Source: Cycas panzhihuaensis (Eukaryota; Cycadophyta). Taken from it: a stretch of 64,000 nt of DNA. Below are positions 22,882 to 33,070 of the stretch, one piece after another; the first letter of the stretch is position 1, and every line of letters starts with the position of its first letter. The stretch covers positions 70,501,741-70,565,740 of the forward strand of contig CM041465.1 of assembly GCA_023213395.1 (NCBI GenBank), given 5' to 3'. Position numbers and translations under genes: made by a program. Under the pieces are notes generated by a model. The model was given only the letters and a program-made list of their open reading frames with translations. It did not search any database and was not told where the DNA came from.

Positions 22882-23161
22882 TGTTAGAATTAGGAATGTA
22901 ATAAGCATATCAAACCCTAATGGTGAGCAACAAAAAGATGAAGTATGTATAAAATAGACACCATGTTGGAGAATTGGCCAAAACACAATTATGAGCAAAG
23001 AATAGTATATACTTATAGTACAAGCTCACCACTAGTGAGAGAACCCCATTGGACTACTTAAAGGTGGCACACATATCAAGGTGGCCCATAACTCTAATAT
23101 AAAATACAAAAGATAGAGAGAGTTTATATAGGGCTAATGGAATTGAGTATTACACCCAACA
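22882..23161 (-). repeat. 5' LTR of the ARF-GAP element
   Basis: Plus-strand limits TGTTAGAATTAGG and TTACACCCAACA. On the minus strand it reads TGTTGGGTGTAATACTC at its start and carries CTATATAAACTC as a likely TATA box. Confidence 0.92.
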
Positions 23162-23166
23162 CATTT

Positions 23167-23257
23167 AATGTATTTATTTATGTTTCCTACTTTTAGTTTG
23201 ATATATATGCAAATTTATAATAGTGATCATGTTAATCAATTTGGCATGGTATCAAAG
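23167..23257 (+). repeat. 5' LTR of A, right part, and primer site
   Basis: LTR end 23167-23246 matches 45122-45204 (TTTCCTACTTT.AGTTT.AT). TGGTATCAAAG at 23247-23257 is the initiator-Met-type primer site of A. Confidence 0.75.
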
Positions 23258-23305
23258 AAAGTTTATGTGCATTTATCTATTTATTTATAAGTTCTATTGA
23301 GAAAC

Positions 23306-23551
23306 TCTTAGGAAACACCTATATGCAAGCGATAGAATCTTTCACACAAATTAGATTTCAATAGAATGAAAGCACATAAGACATTAGAATTGAGATGGAA
23401 ACCCTCTCAGTAAAAACCCCAAAATTATATTATTTACATTTTAAAGAAATCTAATGTTGTATATAGTTTAGACTTTAATCTATATTTATAGATCTCGAGT
23501 GTCCTAAATAATTAGTATTACATCTATTGGCTTATCATAATATTGCATATG
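23306..23551 (-). repeat. 3' LTR of B, left part
   Basis: Matches 38098-38350 (AGGAAACAC, TCTTTCACACAAA.TAGAT, GTGTCCT.AATAATTAG). It breaks off at about 23551, where element C begins. About 20 bases of the LTR present at 38350-38372 are missing at the break. Confidence 0.8.
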
Positions 23552-23579
23552 TTGTATTGATAAAGACTTTGCTTTTAAT

Positions 23580-24460
23580 ACCACTTTGACACACCTTAAG
23601 TTGTCTTTAGAAGATCTTTTGCATACTCGCGTGGGCCATGTTCATATAAATCAACTTAGTGATCTTTGTCATACCCTTCCAGGTCTACCCAAGTTCTTCT
23701 CCAAGCCCTTAAAATATGAAGCATGTATCATAGTCAAATATTATAGATAGCCCTTTATTGATAGTTAGTGGAAATCAAGTCATCCTCTTCAATTGGTATA
23801 CTCTGATCTATGTGGACCAATGCCCATTTCATCATTAATGTAGAAATTATATTACATATCCTTCATTAATGATTTTACTAGGAAAGTGTGGGTGAATTTT
23901 CTGACCAAGAAAGATGAGGCATTTAGTGTCTTTAAAGCTTTTAAAGCTCGCACTGAAAAGGAGTCAAGTTATTAGATTAAGTGTCTCCAAACATATAATG
24001 GTGGAGAATATACCTCTACTGAGTTTGAAACCTATCTATAAGATAATGACATCAAGCATCATACTACAATAGTAGGCACCCACTAATAGAATAGAATTGT
24101 CAAGCACATGAATAGGTCTATTATGAATATGGCTTGATCTATATTGGTTTATAAAAGTGTACCTTCTTACTTATGGGCAGAAGCAATTTAGACAGTTATT
24201 TATTGTATGAATGTTGTCAGCCCATCTAAAGGAGGAACTTCTCCTAATGAAAAGTGGACTGGACAGACCCTCACTACCTACCAATTCAAAATATTTATCT
24301 TAATATATTATGCCCATATATTAGATGGAGATAGAAATAAACTCTAGGCTAGGCCACTTAAAGGCATCTTTGTTGGATACCCTATGGACAAGAAAGGGTA
24401 CAAGTTTTTAATACCTTTATGGTAGAAGATTATCATCACTAGAGATGTGGTGTTTACTGA
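23580..24460 (+). pseudogene. C: GAG-pre-integrase and integrase
   Basis: The finger reads LLHTRVGHVHINQLSDL followed by a degenerate C..C (YEACIIVKYY). The core reads HPLQLVYSDLCGPMPISS with its first Asp intact, SFINDFTRKVWVNFLTKKDE with the middle Asp region, and YNGGEYTSTEFE. YPMDKKGYKFL marks the C-terminal side. Several stops interrupt it (for example, after PISSLM and in KESSY-IKC). Confidence 0.8.
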
Positions 24461-24999
24461 AATAGAAGATCAATTATTACAATTAGACTCTAAATTACCA
24501 AATAACCATTATTATGATGTTACTCAATATGATGTATAGATTCTAAAACTTGGCAAGGGGTGGGGGGGGAGGAACACTCAAGAGTTACTCAAACTATTGG
24601 AATCTGATAATAGAGTTCTGAGAGGATGGTAGCTATGACTCTCAACTAATGAGTACACATCATGCACCACCATTTAAGAATAATAGAGTTGACAAAGGCA
24701 AAGCAATGGTAGATGGACCATGCTCCTCAGATACATCAATATCCTTCTCAACAAATATATAAAATGATCCCTCTTAGGATCTAAATGAAGACCATGTAGT
24801 TGGATAAATAAAGTCCTCATTCCCAACTTAAGGTTCTCGTGAAGCCTATTAGTTAAATAAGGATATACGACCTGATGAGGTTGAAAAAATTAGTATTTGA
24901 AGTGCCCATAGAGCTAAGATACAAGAATCAATTTTCATTGAGTTAGAACTAGTAGAATTTTATCTTTCTCTCAATGAAGAGCCTCTCGCATACTAAGAA

Positions 25000-25910
25000 G
25001 CTATAAAACACACAACTTGAAGGAATGTTTTGAATGAAGAGTATCAATCTCTTATAAAAAATGGTACATGGGAGCTCATTGACCTATCACTTAGAACAAA
25101 GGTAGTTTAAAAGAAATGGGTGTATAAAAATAAATATAGATCGATGGCACCCTTGAAAACATAAGGCAAAGTTGGTAGTAAAGGATTCACACAAAGGGAA
25201 GGCATCAACTACACTAAAGTCTTTCCACCTACAACTAAGTGGCCCACAATTAGAACTCTTATGGCCTTAGTAACTCAACAATTTGAAAGATTCACCAACT
25301 CGATATAAGAACTACATTTCTTAATGTTGATCTTGAAGAGAAAATATACATAGCTCAACCTAAAAGATTTAAGATTGCTAATCTAGAGCATAAGGTGTGT
25401 AGACTCAAAAAGTCCTTGTGCGGCCTTAAATAAGCCCCTTGTGCTTGGTTCATTATGTTTTTAGAAATAATAAAGCAACTTGGATATGAGGTTTGTGACT
25501 ACTAGGATATTGATGCAACATTGCTCATCAAATGCCAAAAAGATAAAGTCACTTATCTCTTAATCTTTATGGATAATATGCTTATAATATGGAAAGTTAA
25601 ACAGGTAATTAGCCAGCTAGAGAAGGACTTAGCTAAAACATTTGAACTATCTGACCTTAGATTAATGAAATACTAATTAGGGATTAAAGTCACTTAGAAA
25701 GATGGAAAAATCATTCTTTCTTAAGAAAAGTACATCAACGATCTTCTGACGAAGTTTCAATTAGAAGATGCTCAAACTATAACCACTCTAATGGAACCCA
25801 ATATCAAACTAACAAGCGGCGATGATCGAGAGGTAGACACAAGACCTTATATTGTATATTACATTAGCATTCTTTCTCTTTACATAACAAATCCTAAGTA
25901 GAGTAACAGG
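25000..25910 (+). pseudogene. C: reverse transcriptase
   Basis: Reads NVLNEEYQSLIKNGTWELID, KKWVYKNKYRSMAPLKT, KGFTQREGINYTKVFPP, then GLK-APCAWF, where Gln is a TAA stop and Arg is Cys. The catalytic loop near 25565 reads FMDNM in place of YVDD. The frame is cut at 25910 by D, just before the RNase H tether (NPK-SNR), which resumes at 31553. Confidence 0.82.
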
Positions 25911-26317
25911 TGTTGGGGTTAATGCTCATCACCCCTCTCCCACCTTCCAACCAGGAGTGCACACTTTACACTCATCAATTTACACATGTGGGTGCTCACA
26001 TATGTAAGTAATATAAGGTAAGTTTAAGTTGATTTGATTTAAGTTGAGTTAAGTTCATTTGAGTTAAGTTAAGTTATTATTTTATTGTTAATTAAATTTT
26101 AGGGGTTGAAGAGTTTCCCTCCTCCCCTAAACTATATATTTTGAGGGGTGTGCAACCCTAGTGTCTTTAAACATCACCTTCATTTTGGATATTTATAATA
26201 CTCTCTACAAAAATGGATTAAATACAATGGATCTTGTGTTTGTGCAATGATGATGTATTGATTTATGATTATCTCTTTTATATTGTACCATGTTCTCCAT
26301 CCATTATTTTTCCTACA
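25911..26317 (+). repeat. 5' LTR of D
   Basis: Limits TGTTGGGGTTAATGC and TTTTTCCTACA. It contains a run of AAGTTGA/TTTAAG repeats (26015-26070) and CTATATATTTTGAGGGG as a likely TATA region. Matched by 31157-31552. Confidence 0.92.
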
Positions 26318-26765
26318 TTTAGTATCCAAGTAGATATTGTTGGGCTAGTGCATCTCCATATGAAGTTTTTTGAAGAAGAAGGAAGATTTATTCGTATTTT
26401 GAGGCAGATTTACTCATAGTAACAAAAATTGGTTATATTAATTTTCTACAAAGTTTATTCAATAGTTTCTTATATTATTTTTTATCAGATCTACTTATTC
26501 TTGAGTTATACTTAGAAAATAATAAATATATTTTAAACTTTCTTCAGATTTATGTAAGTGTATAGCTGCAAATAACAAATATCAAGCTTTTATCATTCTA
26601 TAGAAGTTTCATCAACAAGTTTTATATATTTTTATCGTATATTTGATATTTTTCAAGTATATTTTATCTATTTATCTAATACTTTTTTAAGATCTGTGCA
26701 AGAGCATAGCTCCAAGTAATATTCATTTAAGTTTTCTTGGATCTATTATATATTCTTCAGATCTT

Positions 26766-27065
26766 CTTATTTTATTAAATATTTCACCATTTTGTAGTTT
26801 ACTTTTTTTAGATCTACTATATTTATTTCAGATCTATAATATTGGCTATATATCTATAATATTTACTTTATATACGTAATATTTATTTGATTTGCTATAT
26901 ATATTTTTAGATCTACTTATTTTATTAAATATTTCACTATTTTTGGGTTTATTTGCTTGGATCTACAATATTGGGTATATATACGTAATATTTACTTTAC
27001 ATCTGCAATACTTACTTTAAGATCTATAATATTTATTCAAGTTTTCTTGGATATGCTACACATTC
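26766..27065 (+). repeat. 150-base imperfect tandem repeat in the D leader
   Basis: Two copies with period 150: CTTATTTTATTAAATATTTC starts at 26766 and again at 26916. Both continue with GATCTA.(A)ATATTGG, ACGTAATATTTACTTTA and GATCTATAATATTTATT. The motif AGATCTA recurs many times through 26480-27130. No coding capacity is seen. Confidence 0.7.
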
Positions 27066-27129
27066 TTGGATCCTTATTTTATCATATATTTGTGATTTTT
27101 TAAATTCTTTTTCGGATCTACAAGTTTTG

Positions 27130-28056
27130 GTGCATATTCAACCCAGCAGCCATATATTCTAGCGGATATGCCTACTAGAGAAATCTGTTGAAGCTTTGAT
27201 TTATATGGAAGAAGATCTCATCTTTAGAAGTCAACCTACTACAAATGCACTTTCTGCTTACGGGTTTCTTGTTTTATTTCAGATTTAAATATATATTTTC
27301 TCATTTCTTTGATATCTCTTCTCTTATACATTTGAAAAATATTAGATATAAATATATATGCATATTATTTGATATATTTTCATCAATATATTTAGATCTG
27401 TTCTCAAAACTTAAAACTTTATAGATCTATGTGTTGGTAGCATTGGAAGCTTGATTAGTTTCAAAGAAGCTTAAACTTTGTAGATTTATTTGATATACTT
27501 TCTTCAACATATATGAAATTTTTTTGGTTTTATAGCACAATCTTTGCATAGTTAAATATTGAATACATATATTGTTTTGCCTATGAAACATATACTATTT
27601 CTGATCTTAAACATATTATCATATTAGTGACCAAAGCCTTATCTATTAAATTCGATGTAAGATTAAGCAGCCATTGGCTCATAATCAAAGCCTTTTTTCA
27701 TTTGGATTAGTGCATTTATTTTCTTTTTTCTGTTGCACTTACTCTGCTAGTTCCTTTATGCTTGGATCATTGAGTAGGTTTGATATTACAGAAAAACTAA
27801 ATGGATTTGTTGAAATTACTACATCTTTATTCCCCCAAAGAACATTATGAAATTTTCTATAAATAGGATCACCAAGAGAAGTGATTTCTTATTTATTTCA
27901 TACTCAGAATGAGATTGAGTTTAGGCATATCAAGAAAAGACCATAGATAAACACATTACAAATCATAGTTCTTAAAGTGAAACGATTAAAAAAAGCCCAC
28001 TGTCTTACATTTCCATAAGTAGCTTTAAACCATTTTATAATCACAAAAGCCATGTA
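27130..28056 (+). other. D leader, no gene seen
   Basis: AT-rich leader sequence between the tandem repeat and the captured PPR fragment. No domain was recognised on either strand. Confidence 0.35.
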
Positions 28057-28440
28057 TTAAAGCAGAGTAACTTTTTTTTCAAGAATTATATTTATCCTTG
28101 TAAATTTACTCAGCACTAAATACCCATCATACTCACTTTGGACATATCTTGCAATCATTGCAATCCATGGGATCACAGTTTGCATAGGCATTTCTCCAAA
28201 CACTTGTCGTGCACCCTCTACATTGCAACATTTAATATACATGTCAACAAGGGCACTTTCCACTCAGACATTTGACCCAAATCCAGCTTTGATTATGTGG
28301 GCATGCACCTGTTTACCCAATCCCAGCCGCGTTAAGCTACTACATGCCATTAGAATGCTGGCAAAAGTGAACAAATCCTCTCCTGTTGCATTTCACAGAA
28401 GAGTTTTACAGCATCATACTCTACTCATTTGGATGGTGTT
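28057..28440 (-). pseudogene. PPR protein fragment captured inside D
   Basis: Minus strand, antisense to D. Upstream, YDAVKLFCEMQQERI leads, after a frame change, into SILMACSSLTRLGLGKQVHA and HIIKAGFGSNV. A stop follows, and then the open frame 28057-28263 reads ESALVDMYIKCCNVEGARQV, FGEMPMQTVIPWIAMIARYV and QSEYDG. These are consecutive PLS-class pentatricopeptide repeats (ALVDMY.KC.....A..VF.EMP...V.W..MI..Y), a plant-specific organellar RNA-binding family. About 120 residues of a protein that usually has 500-900 are present. The single stop (TGG to TGA before ESALVD) and the frameshift show it is dead. Confidence 0.85.
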
Positions 28441-28498
28441 GAATGATCTCTAATACACCTACGTCTACCCTCCATCCAACGACTCTCCTTATGGCGCC

Positions 28499-28786
28499 CT
28501 ATGATCTCCATCTTAACAGTATATCATCCTGAAACCCATCGTTGAGCAGAGAGTGTTTCTTGATCTGGCCCACATCCTCATCTTCATCATTCGTATTCAA
28601 TCCAAACCTCCTCGAATATTTACCCAAGGTTTTATTAACCTGATCTTCATAGGTTTCTGAGCCCCTATGCAATCTAGGCCCAAAGAAAGATCCATAATAC
28701 ACAAAGAGAAGACCCAGAAAAAGGACTGTAACAAATATGGACATCAGTCTTTTCCTCCTCTAAATTACTTCATTGCGACCCCTCAT
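28499..28786 (-). pseudogene. N-terminus of a PMT8/9-like probable methyltransferase, captured inside D
   Basis: Minus strand, antisense to D. From an ATG at 28786 it reads MRGRNEV, a stop after EVI, then RRKRLMSIFVTVLFLGLLFV and YYGSFFG, followed by an acidic stretch TNDEDEDVGQ. The MRGR..., basic cluster, single membrane anchor ending YYGS and acidic stem match the N-terminus of plant Golgi PMT8/9-type putative pectin methyltransferases. The catalytic SAM-binding domain is absent. The identification rests on this N-terminal pattern alone, so it is less secure than the PPR call. The upstream 300 bases (28787-29110) are GC-richer and could be its captured 5' untranslated region. Confidence 0.5.
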
Positions 28787-29164
28787 CTTGACTTGCTCTG
28801 ACCACGAATACCCAGATCTATGCCTGGATTGAAGTGAGGAAGCAGGGATTTGTAGGACTGAATGTTGTTATCTTAGGGTCCCTCTTGCAGTGATAGCCCT
28901 ATAAGCACTAGAATATAGCATTATGAGCGATGCAAAATAGGGTAAAACCAAACTAAAGTGAACCAAAGAAGCAGGTTGATAGCATAGAAGCATAACTACC
29001 CAACAATAACACCTTCTAACTCATGTGCCCAAATTTGAACTCATTCTTGCCTCTATTTTTCGATCTGAGCACGGCCGCCTATGAGATAATGAAGGTTGCG
29101 GCGATGAACATGAGGAGCACAGTGGTGTTTTTTATTCAAAACATAATTTATATATAGATATATA
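28787..29164 (-). other. Probable captured 5' flank of the PMT-like fragment
   Basis: Mixed-composition DNA between the PMT-like start codon and the L2 leader block. No reading frame is seen. The base composition contrasts with the AT-rich leader on the right. Confidence 0.3.
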
Positions 29165-30437
29165 TCTATCTTTTTATATATAAAGTTTTTAAAAATTAAA
29201 CTTTATTATATATAAGTTGAATTCTGGGGTTTTTAAAGTGTTAGCCCCCTCAAGTTTAAGCCCCTAGTCATGTGACCTTTTTCATGTGACCATAACTTAT
29301 CATTAAAGGGGCCAATAACGTTTATAAACATTTTTCTCCTTTTTATTTTTTTAATTTTCATTTCACTTAGGGTACTGGGTAAACTTTTGTTGTAACTTCT
29401 CACTAGGTCATCAATTTCTGATAAAACCTTTTCCATTGCGTCCATAATTTTCTGTAGTATGATTTTGACTAGTCATATGACCTATTTGGAGATGATTTGA
29501 CCAATTTTCAGTCAATTTAAAGTCAATTTGTGATTTTTAGAGCTTTTTTAAACATTTTTACAAAATCACCTTTTTAATAGATTATATTTTATCATCAGGT
29601 GATTATTTTCTACCTGGATCTATTCTGTAGTCATATATTGTCAACAAACTTCATTACCATCTATTTATTTTATTTTTTAGGATTTATTTTAATCATTATT
29701 TTAATCGACCAAAGTGACACCTTAGTGTTTTTTAACACTTTTTAAACATTTTTACCACAAAAGTACTTGTTGTCATTTTCATTATAACTTTTACATTTTA
29801 CATCAGAATTTAGATCCTTTAGTTTCGTTGGGAAGCTGACTCACTCCTATTCAAACTGACACTATTTTTTATAAGTTTTGAAGTGTTTTTGCTAATTTTC
29901 AAAGCTATCAAAGTTGAGGTACTTAATAGCCTCCAATTTATCATTTTTACATCTTTTTATATTATTTTTCAAGTTTTTCTTACTGAAAAATATATGAAGT
30001 AGCTCTTTAAACCATATTTAACCATTTTAAATCATTCTACAAGTTTTTACTAGCATTTTTATAATATTTTGAGCCCTAGGCTCCTATTAAAGCTAAAAAA
30101 GATGACTATATCTTTGATTCATTAAAATATTGACTTGTAGGAACCCGTTTTTAAAACGGTTAGTTCTATTGAATAGTTCTTTCGTTGATCTTCATACTGG
30201 TATAGTTTCACTTTATTATGACTTCATTTAGTATAACTTTGAAGCTACTAAACTTGAGCATTCAAGTATATCCTAACATAAATTAATCATCAAGCAAGTG
30301 ATAAGCTAATTAGACCTATAACTTATTTTAAATTTTATCTAAAATTATATCTTATAAGTTTGTCATATTTATTCATTTATTAAATTCTTTGACTTGGTAA
30401 ACCATATTCTTTTTATGTCTTTAAAGCTTTTAGTAAA
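29165..30437 (+). repeat. Leader block L2 of D
   Basis: Homologous in inverted orientation to 7530-9075 of E: shared stretches include AATTTTCTGTAGTATGATTT, GATCTATTCTGTAGTCAT and the CGACCAAAGTGACACCTTAG region. The first part also resembles 38990-39150 of A. D lacks the distal L2 part (the 7080-7530 equivalent) and goes straight into gag. Confidence 0.75.
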
Positions 30438-30770
30438 ATGGTAATCAATCTTAATAAAGTATAATTTCCTATTTTTGATGGCCATAATTTTTCACTATGG
30501 CATAAGACTATGAAAAATTATTTTATTACATATGATCTTTAGAAATATTTACAAGATATATATGATGTTAGTATTAGAGACAACATTAAAAAGGATAATG
30601 AAGCCCTAGCTTTATTATTTTGCACTATAGATGATAATGTCTTTTCTAGAGTTTGTAAACTAATAACTTCTAAGTCTGTGTGGGACATATTAATTTCTAC
30701 TTATGGGGAAGATACCCTCAATAAATTTAACATTGATGTTGAGCATGTGAGACAGGTGCCAGAATAGGTG
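30438..30770 (+). pseudogene. D: truncated copia gag
   Basis: From an ATG at 30438: MVINLNKV, stop, FPIFDGHNFSLWHKTMKNYF, then DNIKKDNEALALLFCTIDDN and VFSRVCKLITSKSVWDILIS. This is the N-terminal part of a copia capsid and is close to the gag of E (KKDNEALALIFC). It ends after about 110 codons at a stop, and no zinc knuckle, protease or pol follows. Confidence 0.8.
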
Positions 30771-31156
30771 GATTATAATGACAAGACGAGGAAGATTCAA
30801 GTCAAATGCATGATCATCTTATAGTATAAGAACCTGATCCTCCATTTGAGAGGGAGAGATATAATAATATAACAGTTGCATATAACACAAAGTTTTCAGA
30901 AGACAAAGTTCAAGTTTAAAGTTTTCTTAAAGTTCCAATTGACAAAGTCAAAGTTATAGCCACATATCCACATGTGAATCAAGCTACACTTCTGATTTTT
31001 GCACCACTCAATGGTGAAGATACATACATTACAAAAAGGATGAAGCAAGTTAATATAGATCAAGCTATAAAGCATATCTTCAAAGTTTTTTTCAAGTACA
31101 AATTCCACAAGTTTAAATAGAAGACAAGTTATTTGTGATGACCATTAAGGGGAGAA
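30771..31156 (+). other. D 3' untranslated region
   Basis: Between the truncated gag and the 3' LTR, with repeated AAGTTCAAGT-like phrases and the polypurine tract at the end. There are no coding motifs, so pol was lost by deletion. Confidence 0.5.
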
Positions 31157-31552
31157 TGTTGGGTTAATGCTCATCACCCCTCCCACCTTCAACCAGTGCA
31201 CACCTTACATTCATCAATTTACACATATGGGTACTCACATGTGTTGGTAAGTATCTGATAAGTTTAAGTTGATTTGATTTAAGTTGAGTTAAGTTTATTT
31301 AAGTTAAGTTATTATTTTATTGTTATTTAAATTTTAGGGGTTGAGGAGTTTCCCTCCTCCCCCAAACTATATATTTTGAGGGGTGTGCAACCTTAGTGTC
31401 TTTAGACACTGCTTTCATTTTAGACATTTGTAATACTCTCTCTACAAAAATGGATTGAATACAATGGATCTTGTGTTTATGTAATAATGATGTATTGATT
31501 TATAATTATCTCTTTTATGTTCTACTGTTCTCCTTCCATTATTTTTCCTACA
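31157..31552 (+). repeat. 3' LTR of D
   Basis: Limits TGTTGGGTTAATGC and TTTTTCCTACA; about 90 percent like 25911-26317 by eye. Confidence 0.92.
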
Positions 31553-32090
31553 GCAGTGCGTAGCAGTGTGAGTGTTGAGGTACCTTAAGATGACCAACAA
31601 ATATGGTCTATTATATGAACCTAGTTTAGCGTTCAAACTATATGCATACATAAACCCAGACTTTTCCAGAGATAAAGACATAGGGAGATCCACATCCAAG
31701 TAAGTAATATTTCTTAAAACAACACTAATATCATGGAGATCTAGACAACAGAAGATAGTTGTTGATTCAACTACCAAAGTTGAATACATTGTTACTTTTG
31801 AGACTAGCAAGAAGGGAATATGGCTTAGAAAATTATTGGAGATATTGAATATCACCCAAACAAGTCCCACTAGCCTTCGTGTAGATAATTAATAAGTAAT
31901 CTATATAGCAAAAAATCTTATATTTCATGATTGCGTTAAATACATAAGTACGAAATCCTATAGGATTCGAGAACTAGTTCATGACGACATAATTTAACTA
32001 GAGTACTACCCCTCAACAAATCAAGATGCCAATATCTTCACCAAACCACTACAAAGGGTGAAGCTTAAATAGTATCGTAGGTAGCTTAAT
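31553..32090 (+). pseudogene. C: RNase H (resumes after D)
   Basis: Reads VLRYLK, then LYAYINPDFSRDKD, IVVDSTTKVEYIVTFETSKK, IWLRKLLEIL, LRVDN, KYISTKSYRIRELVHDD and IFTKPLQRVKLK. This is the copia RNase H and polyprotein end. Its first residues continue the sequence cut at 25910, which supports the D insertion. Some stops are present. Confidence 0.82.
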
Positions 32091-32544
32091 CTTCAGGCCT
32101 CTATCTATGACTAATTGGGGGAGATGACAACAGGATCATCATACTCTATTCCATTCCTGAAAACCCCTTGTGGGCATGAAAGAATAAGAGTAAGTATCTA
32201 TTCTATCATATTTATGAAAACCCCTTGTGGGCACACAAGGATAAGGGTTATACTAGTCTTAGAAAATTGGAACCTATGAAAACTTGAAAGGGCATGGGGA
32301 ATGACCAAATGGTATATGGAGACTCAGCGGATCAAAATGCATATTTAAGTTGCTTGGCCATTAGTCTATATCAAGAGTCACCTTAGCCATTTTGATTTAA
32401 AGGGCTATAGATCTTAGAAAGTTTATGGATTTTTATTCCCCATGAAGGTTTTCTCATAAAAGTATTAATGTAATAATGAAGCTCAAATAAAGACCTCAAA
32501 GAATAGATTCTATCATAATGGCCTTTTATCATTAAGGAGGGGAT

Positions 32545-32850
32545 TGATGGTTGTTAATATATCAAGGTTATTAGATTAATTATATGAAGGTGACTTTAGG
32601 TTAGGTAAGTCACATAGTTAAATATAATTTCATTTACATTTAAGTGTAATTTCAAGATCATGTCATTAGGTAGAAAACTCCTTTAGAAACCCTAATGTAT
32701 ATCCTATATTATATAAGGTTGAATATAAAAGGGAGAGTCATAATTCTAACCTCTTATTTTTGCTCTCAATCTTGTTCTCTTTATTTTACTCTTATTATAT
32801 ACCATTGTTTTAGTGTAGTAGAGTGTAGCAACTAGATCCTTCACTCAACA
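32545..32850 (+). repeat. 3' LTR of C
   Basis: 306 bases from TGATGGTTGTTAATATATC to CCTTCACTCAACA, preceded by AAGGAGGGGA. It contains ATTATATAAGG as a likely TATA box. It shows a distant resemblance to the LTR at 46896-47195. No left partner exists because C is 5'-truncated. Confidence 0.65.
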
Positions 32851-32892
32851 ATCTCACTACATATTAATATTAGTTAGTAATATATTCCAACA
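32851..32892 (-). repeat. 3' LTR of B, right end
   Basis: Matches 38373-38411 (ATCTCACTACATATTAATATT, ATATATTCCAACA). On the minus strand it begins TGTTGGAATATATTA and is preceded by AAGAGGGGA. Confidence 0.78.
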
Positions 32893-32901
32893 TCCCCTCT
32901 T

Positions 32902-33070
32902 AATATGAATGTAGGGTATTAAGATTTATCCTTGGTAATAGATCCCTTCTCAAGGATAACCTTACCTAATATGCACGAATGTTAATATAGTGATCTTTAG
33001 TTAGAGCTTGGTGAGCATATTCACCAGTTGATCTCCACTTAGACAAACTTCAACCTACATCTTCCTTGAT
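32902..33070 (-). pseudogene. B: RNase H tail
   Basis: On the minus strand a short stretch reads EVCLSGDQLVNMLTKL, which corresponds to the copia C-terminal motif (DQ.AD..TK.L) a short distance before the polypurine tract. Nothing else of pol is recognisable upstream. It suggests that B descends from a coding copia element. Confidence 0.5.

Larger units (their letters stand above)
19923..23161 (-). mobile_element. Non-autonomous LTR element carrying an ARF-GAP gene fragment
   Basis: A 3.24-kb minus-strand element with 280-base LTRs at 19923-20202 and 22882-23161 that differ at about 19 positions by eye. The target-site duplication is a perfect CATTT (19918-19922, 23162-23166). On the minus strand the primer site TGGTATCAAAGC follows the 5' LTR at 22870-22881, and a polypurine tract AAGGGGGAA precedes the 3' LTR at 20203-20211. 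Nothing in the 2.7-kb internal region looks like gag or pol; instead it contains an ARF-GAP domain in the same orientation as the element. It must have moved with proteins supplied by another element. It sits inside the 5' LTR of A. Confidence 0.88.
25911..31552 (+). mobile_element. Non-autonomous copia-type LTR element D with captured host genes
   Basis: Plus strand, 5.64 kb, LTRs 25911-26317 and 31157-31552. The polypurine tract AAGGGGAGAA (31147-31156) directly precedes the 3' LTR. Just after the 5' LTR, TAGTATCCAAG is a degenerate primer site. The flanks ACAGG and GCAGT resemble a decayed target-site copy. The internal region holds an AT-rich leader with a tandem repeat, PPR and PMT-like fragments in antisense, leader block L2 and the first third of gag. 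Pol is missing. It sits between the RT and RNase H of C: the coding sequence of C stops at one edge and resumes at the other. Confidence 0.88.
23552..32850 (+). mobile_element. Ty1/copia element C, 5'-truncated
   Basis: Plus strand. It starts abruptly in the GAG-pre-integrase region; no 5' LTR, gag or protease is present. It continues through integrase and RT, is interrupted by D at 25911-31552, resumes with RNase H, and ends with polypurine tract AAGGAGGGGA (32534-32543) and 3' LTR 32545-32850. It lies inside the 3' LTR of B. The missing 5' half and the missing piece of B's LTR point to one deletion at the left junction. Confidence 0.8.

Noticed and set aside
26015-26075. Short TTTAAGTTGA-type direct repeats, considered as a CRISPR-like or satellite array
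   Set aside because: The units are too short and irregular, and the stretch recurs inside both LTRs of D; it is part of the LTR.
31442-31870. 142-codon minus-strand open frame
   Set aside because: It lies antisense across the end of the 3' LTR of D and the RNase H of C, and has no protein resemblance.
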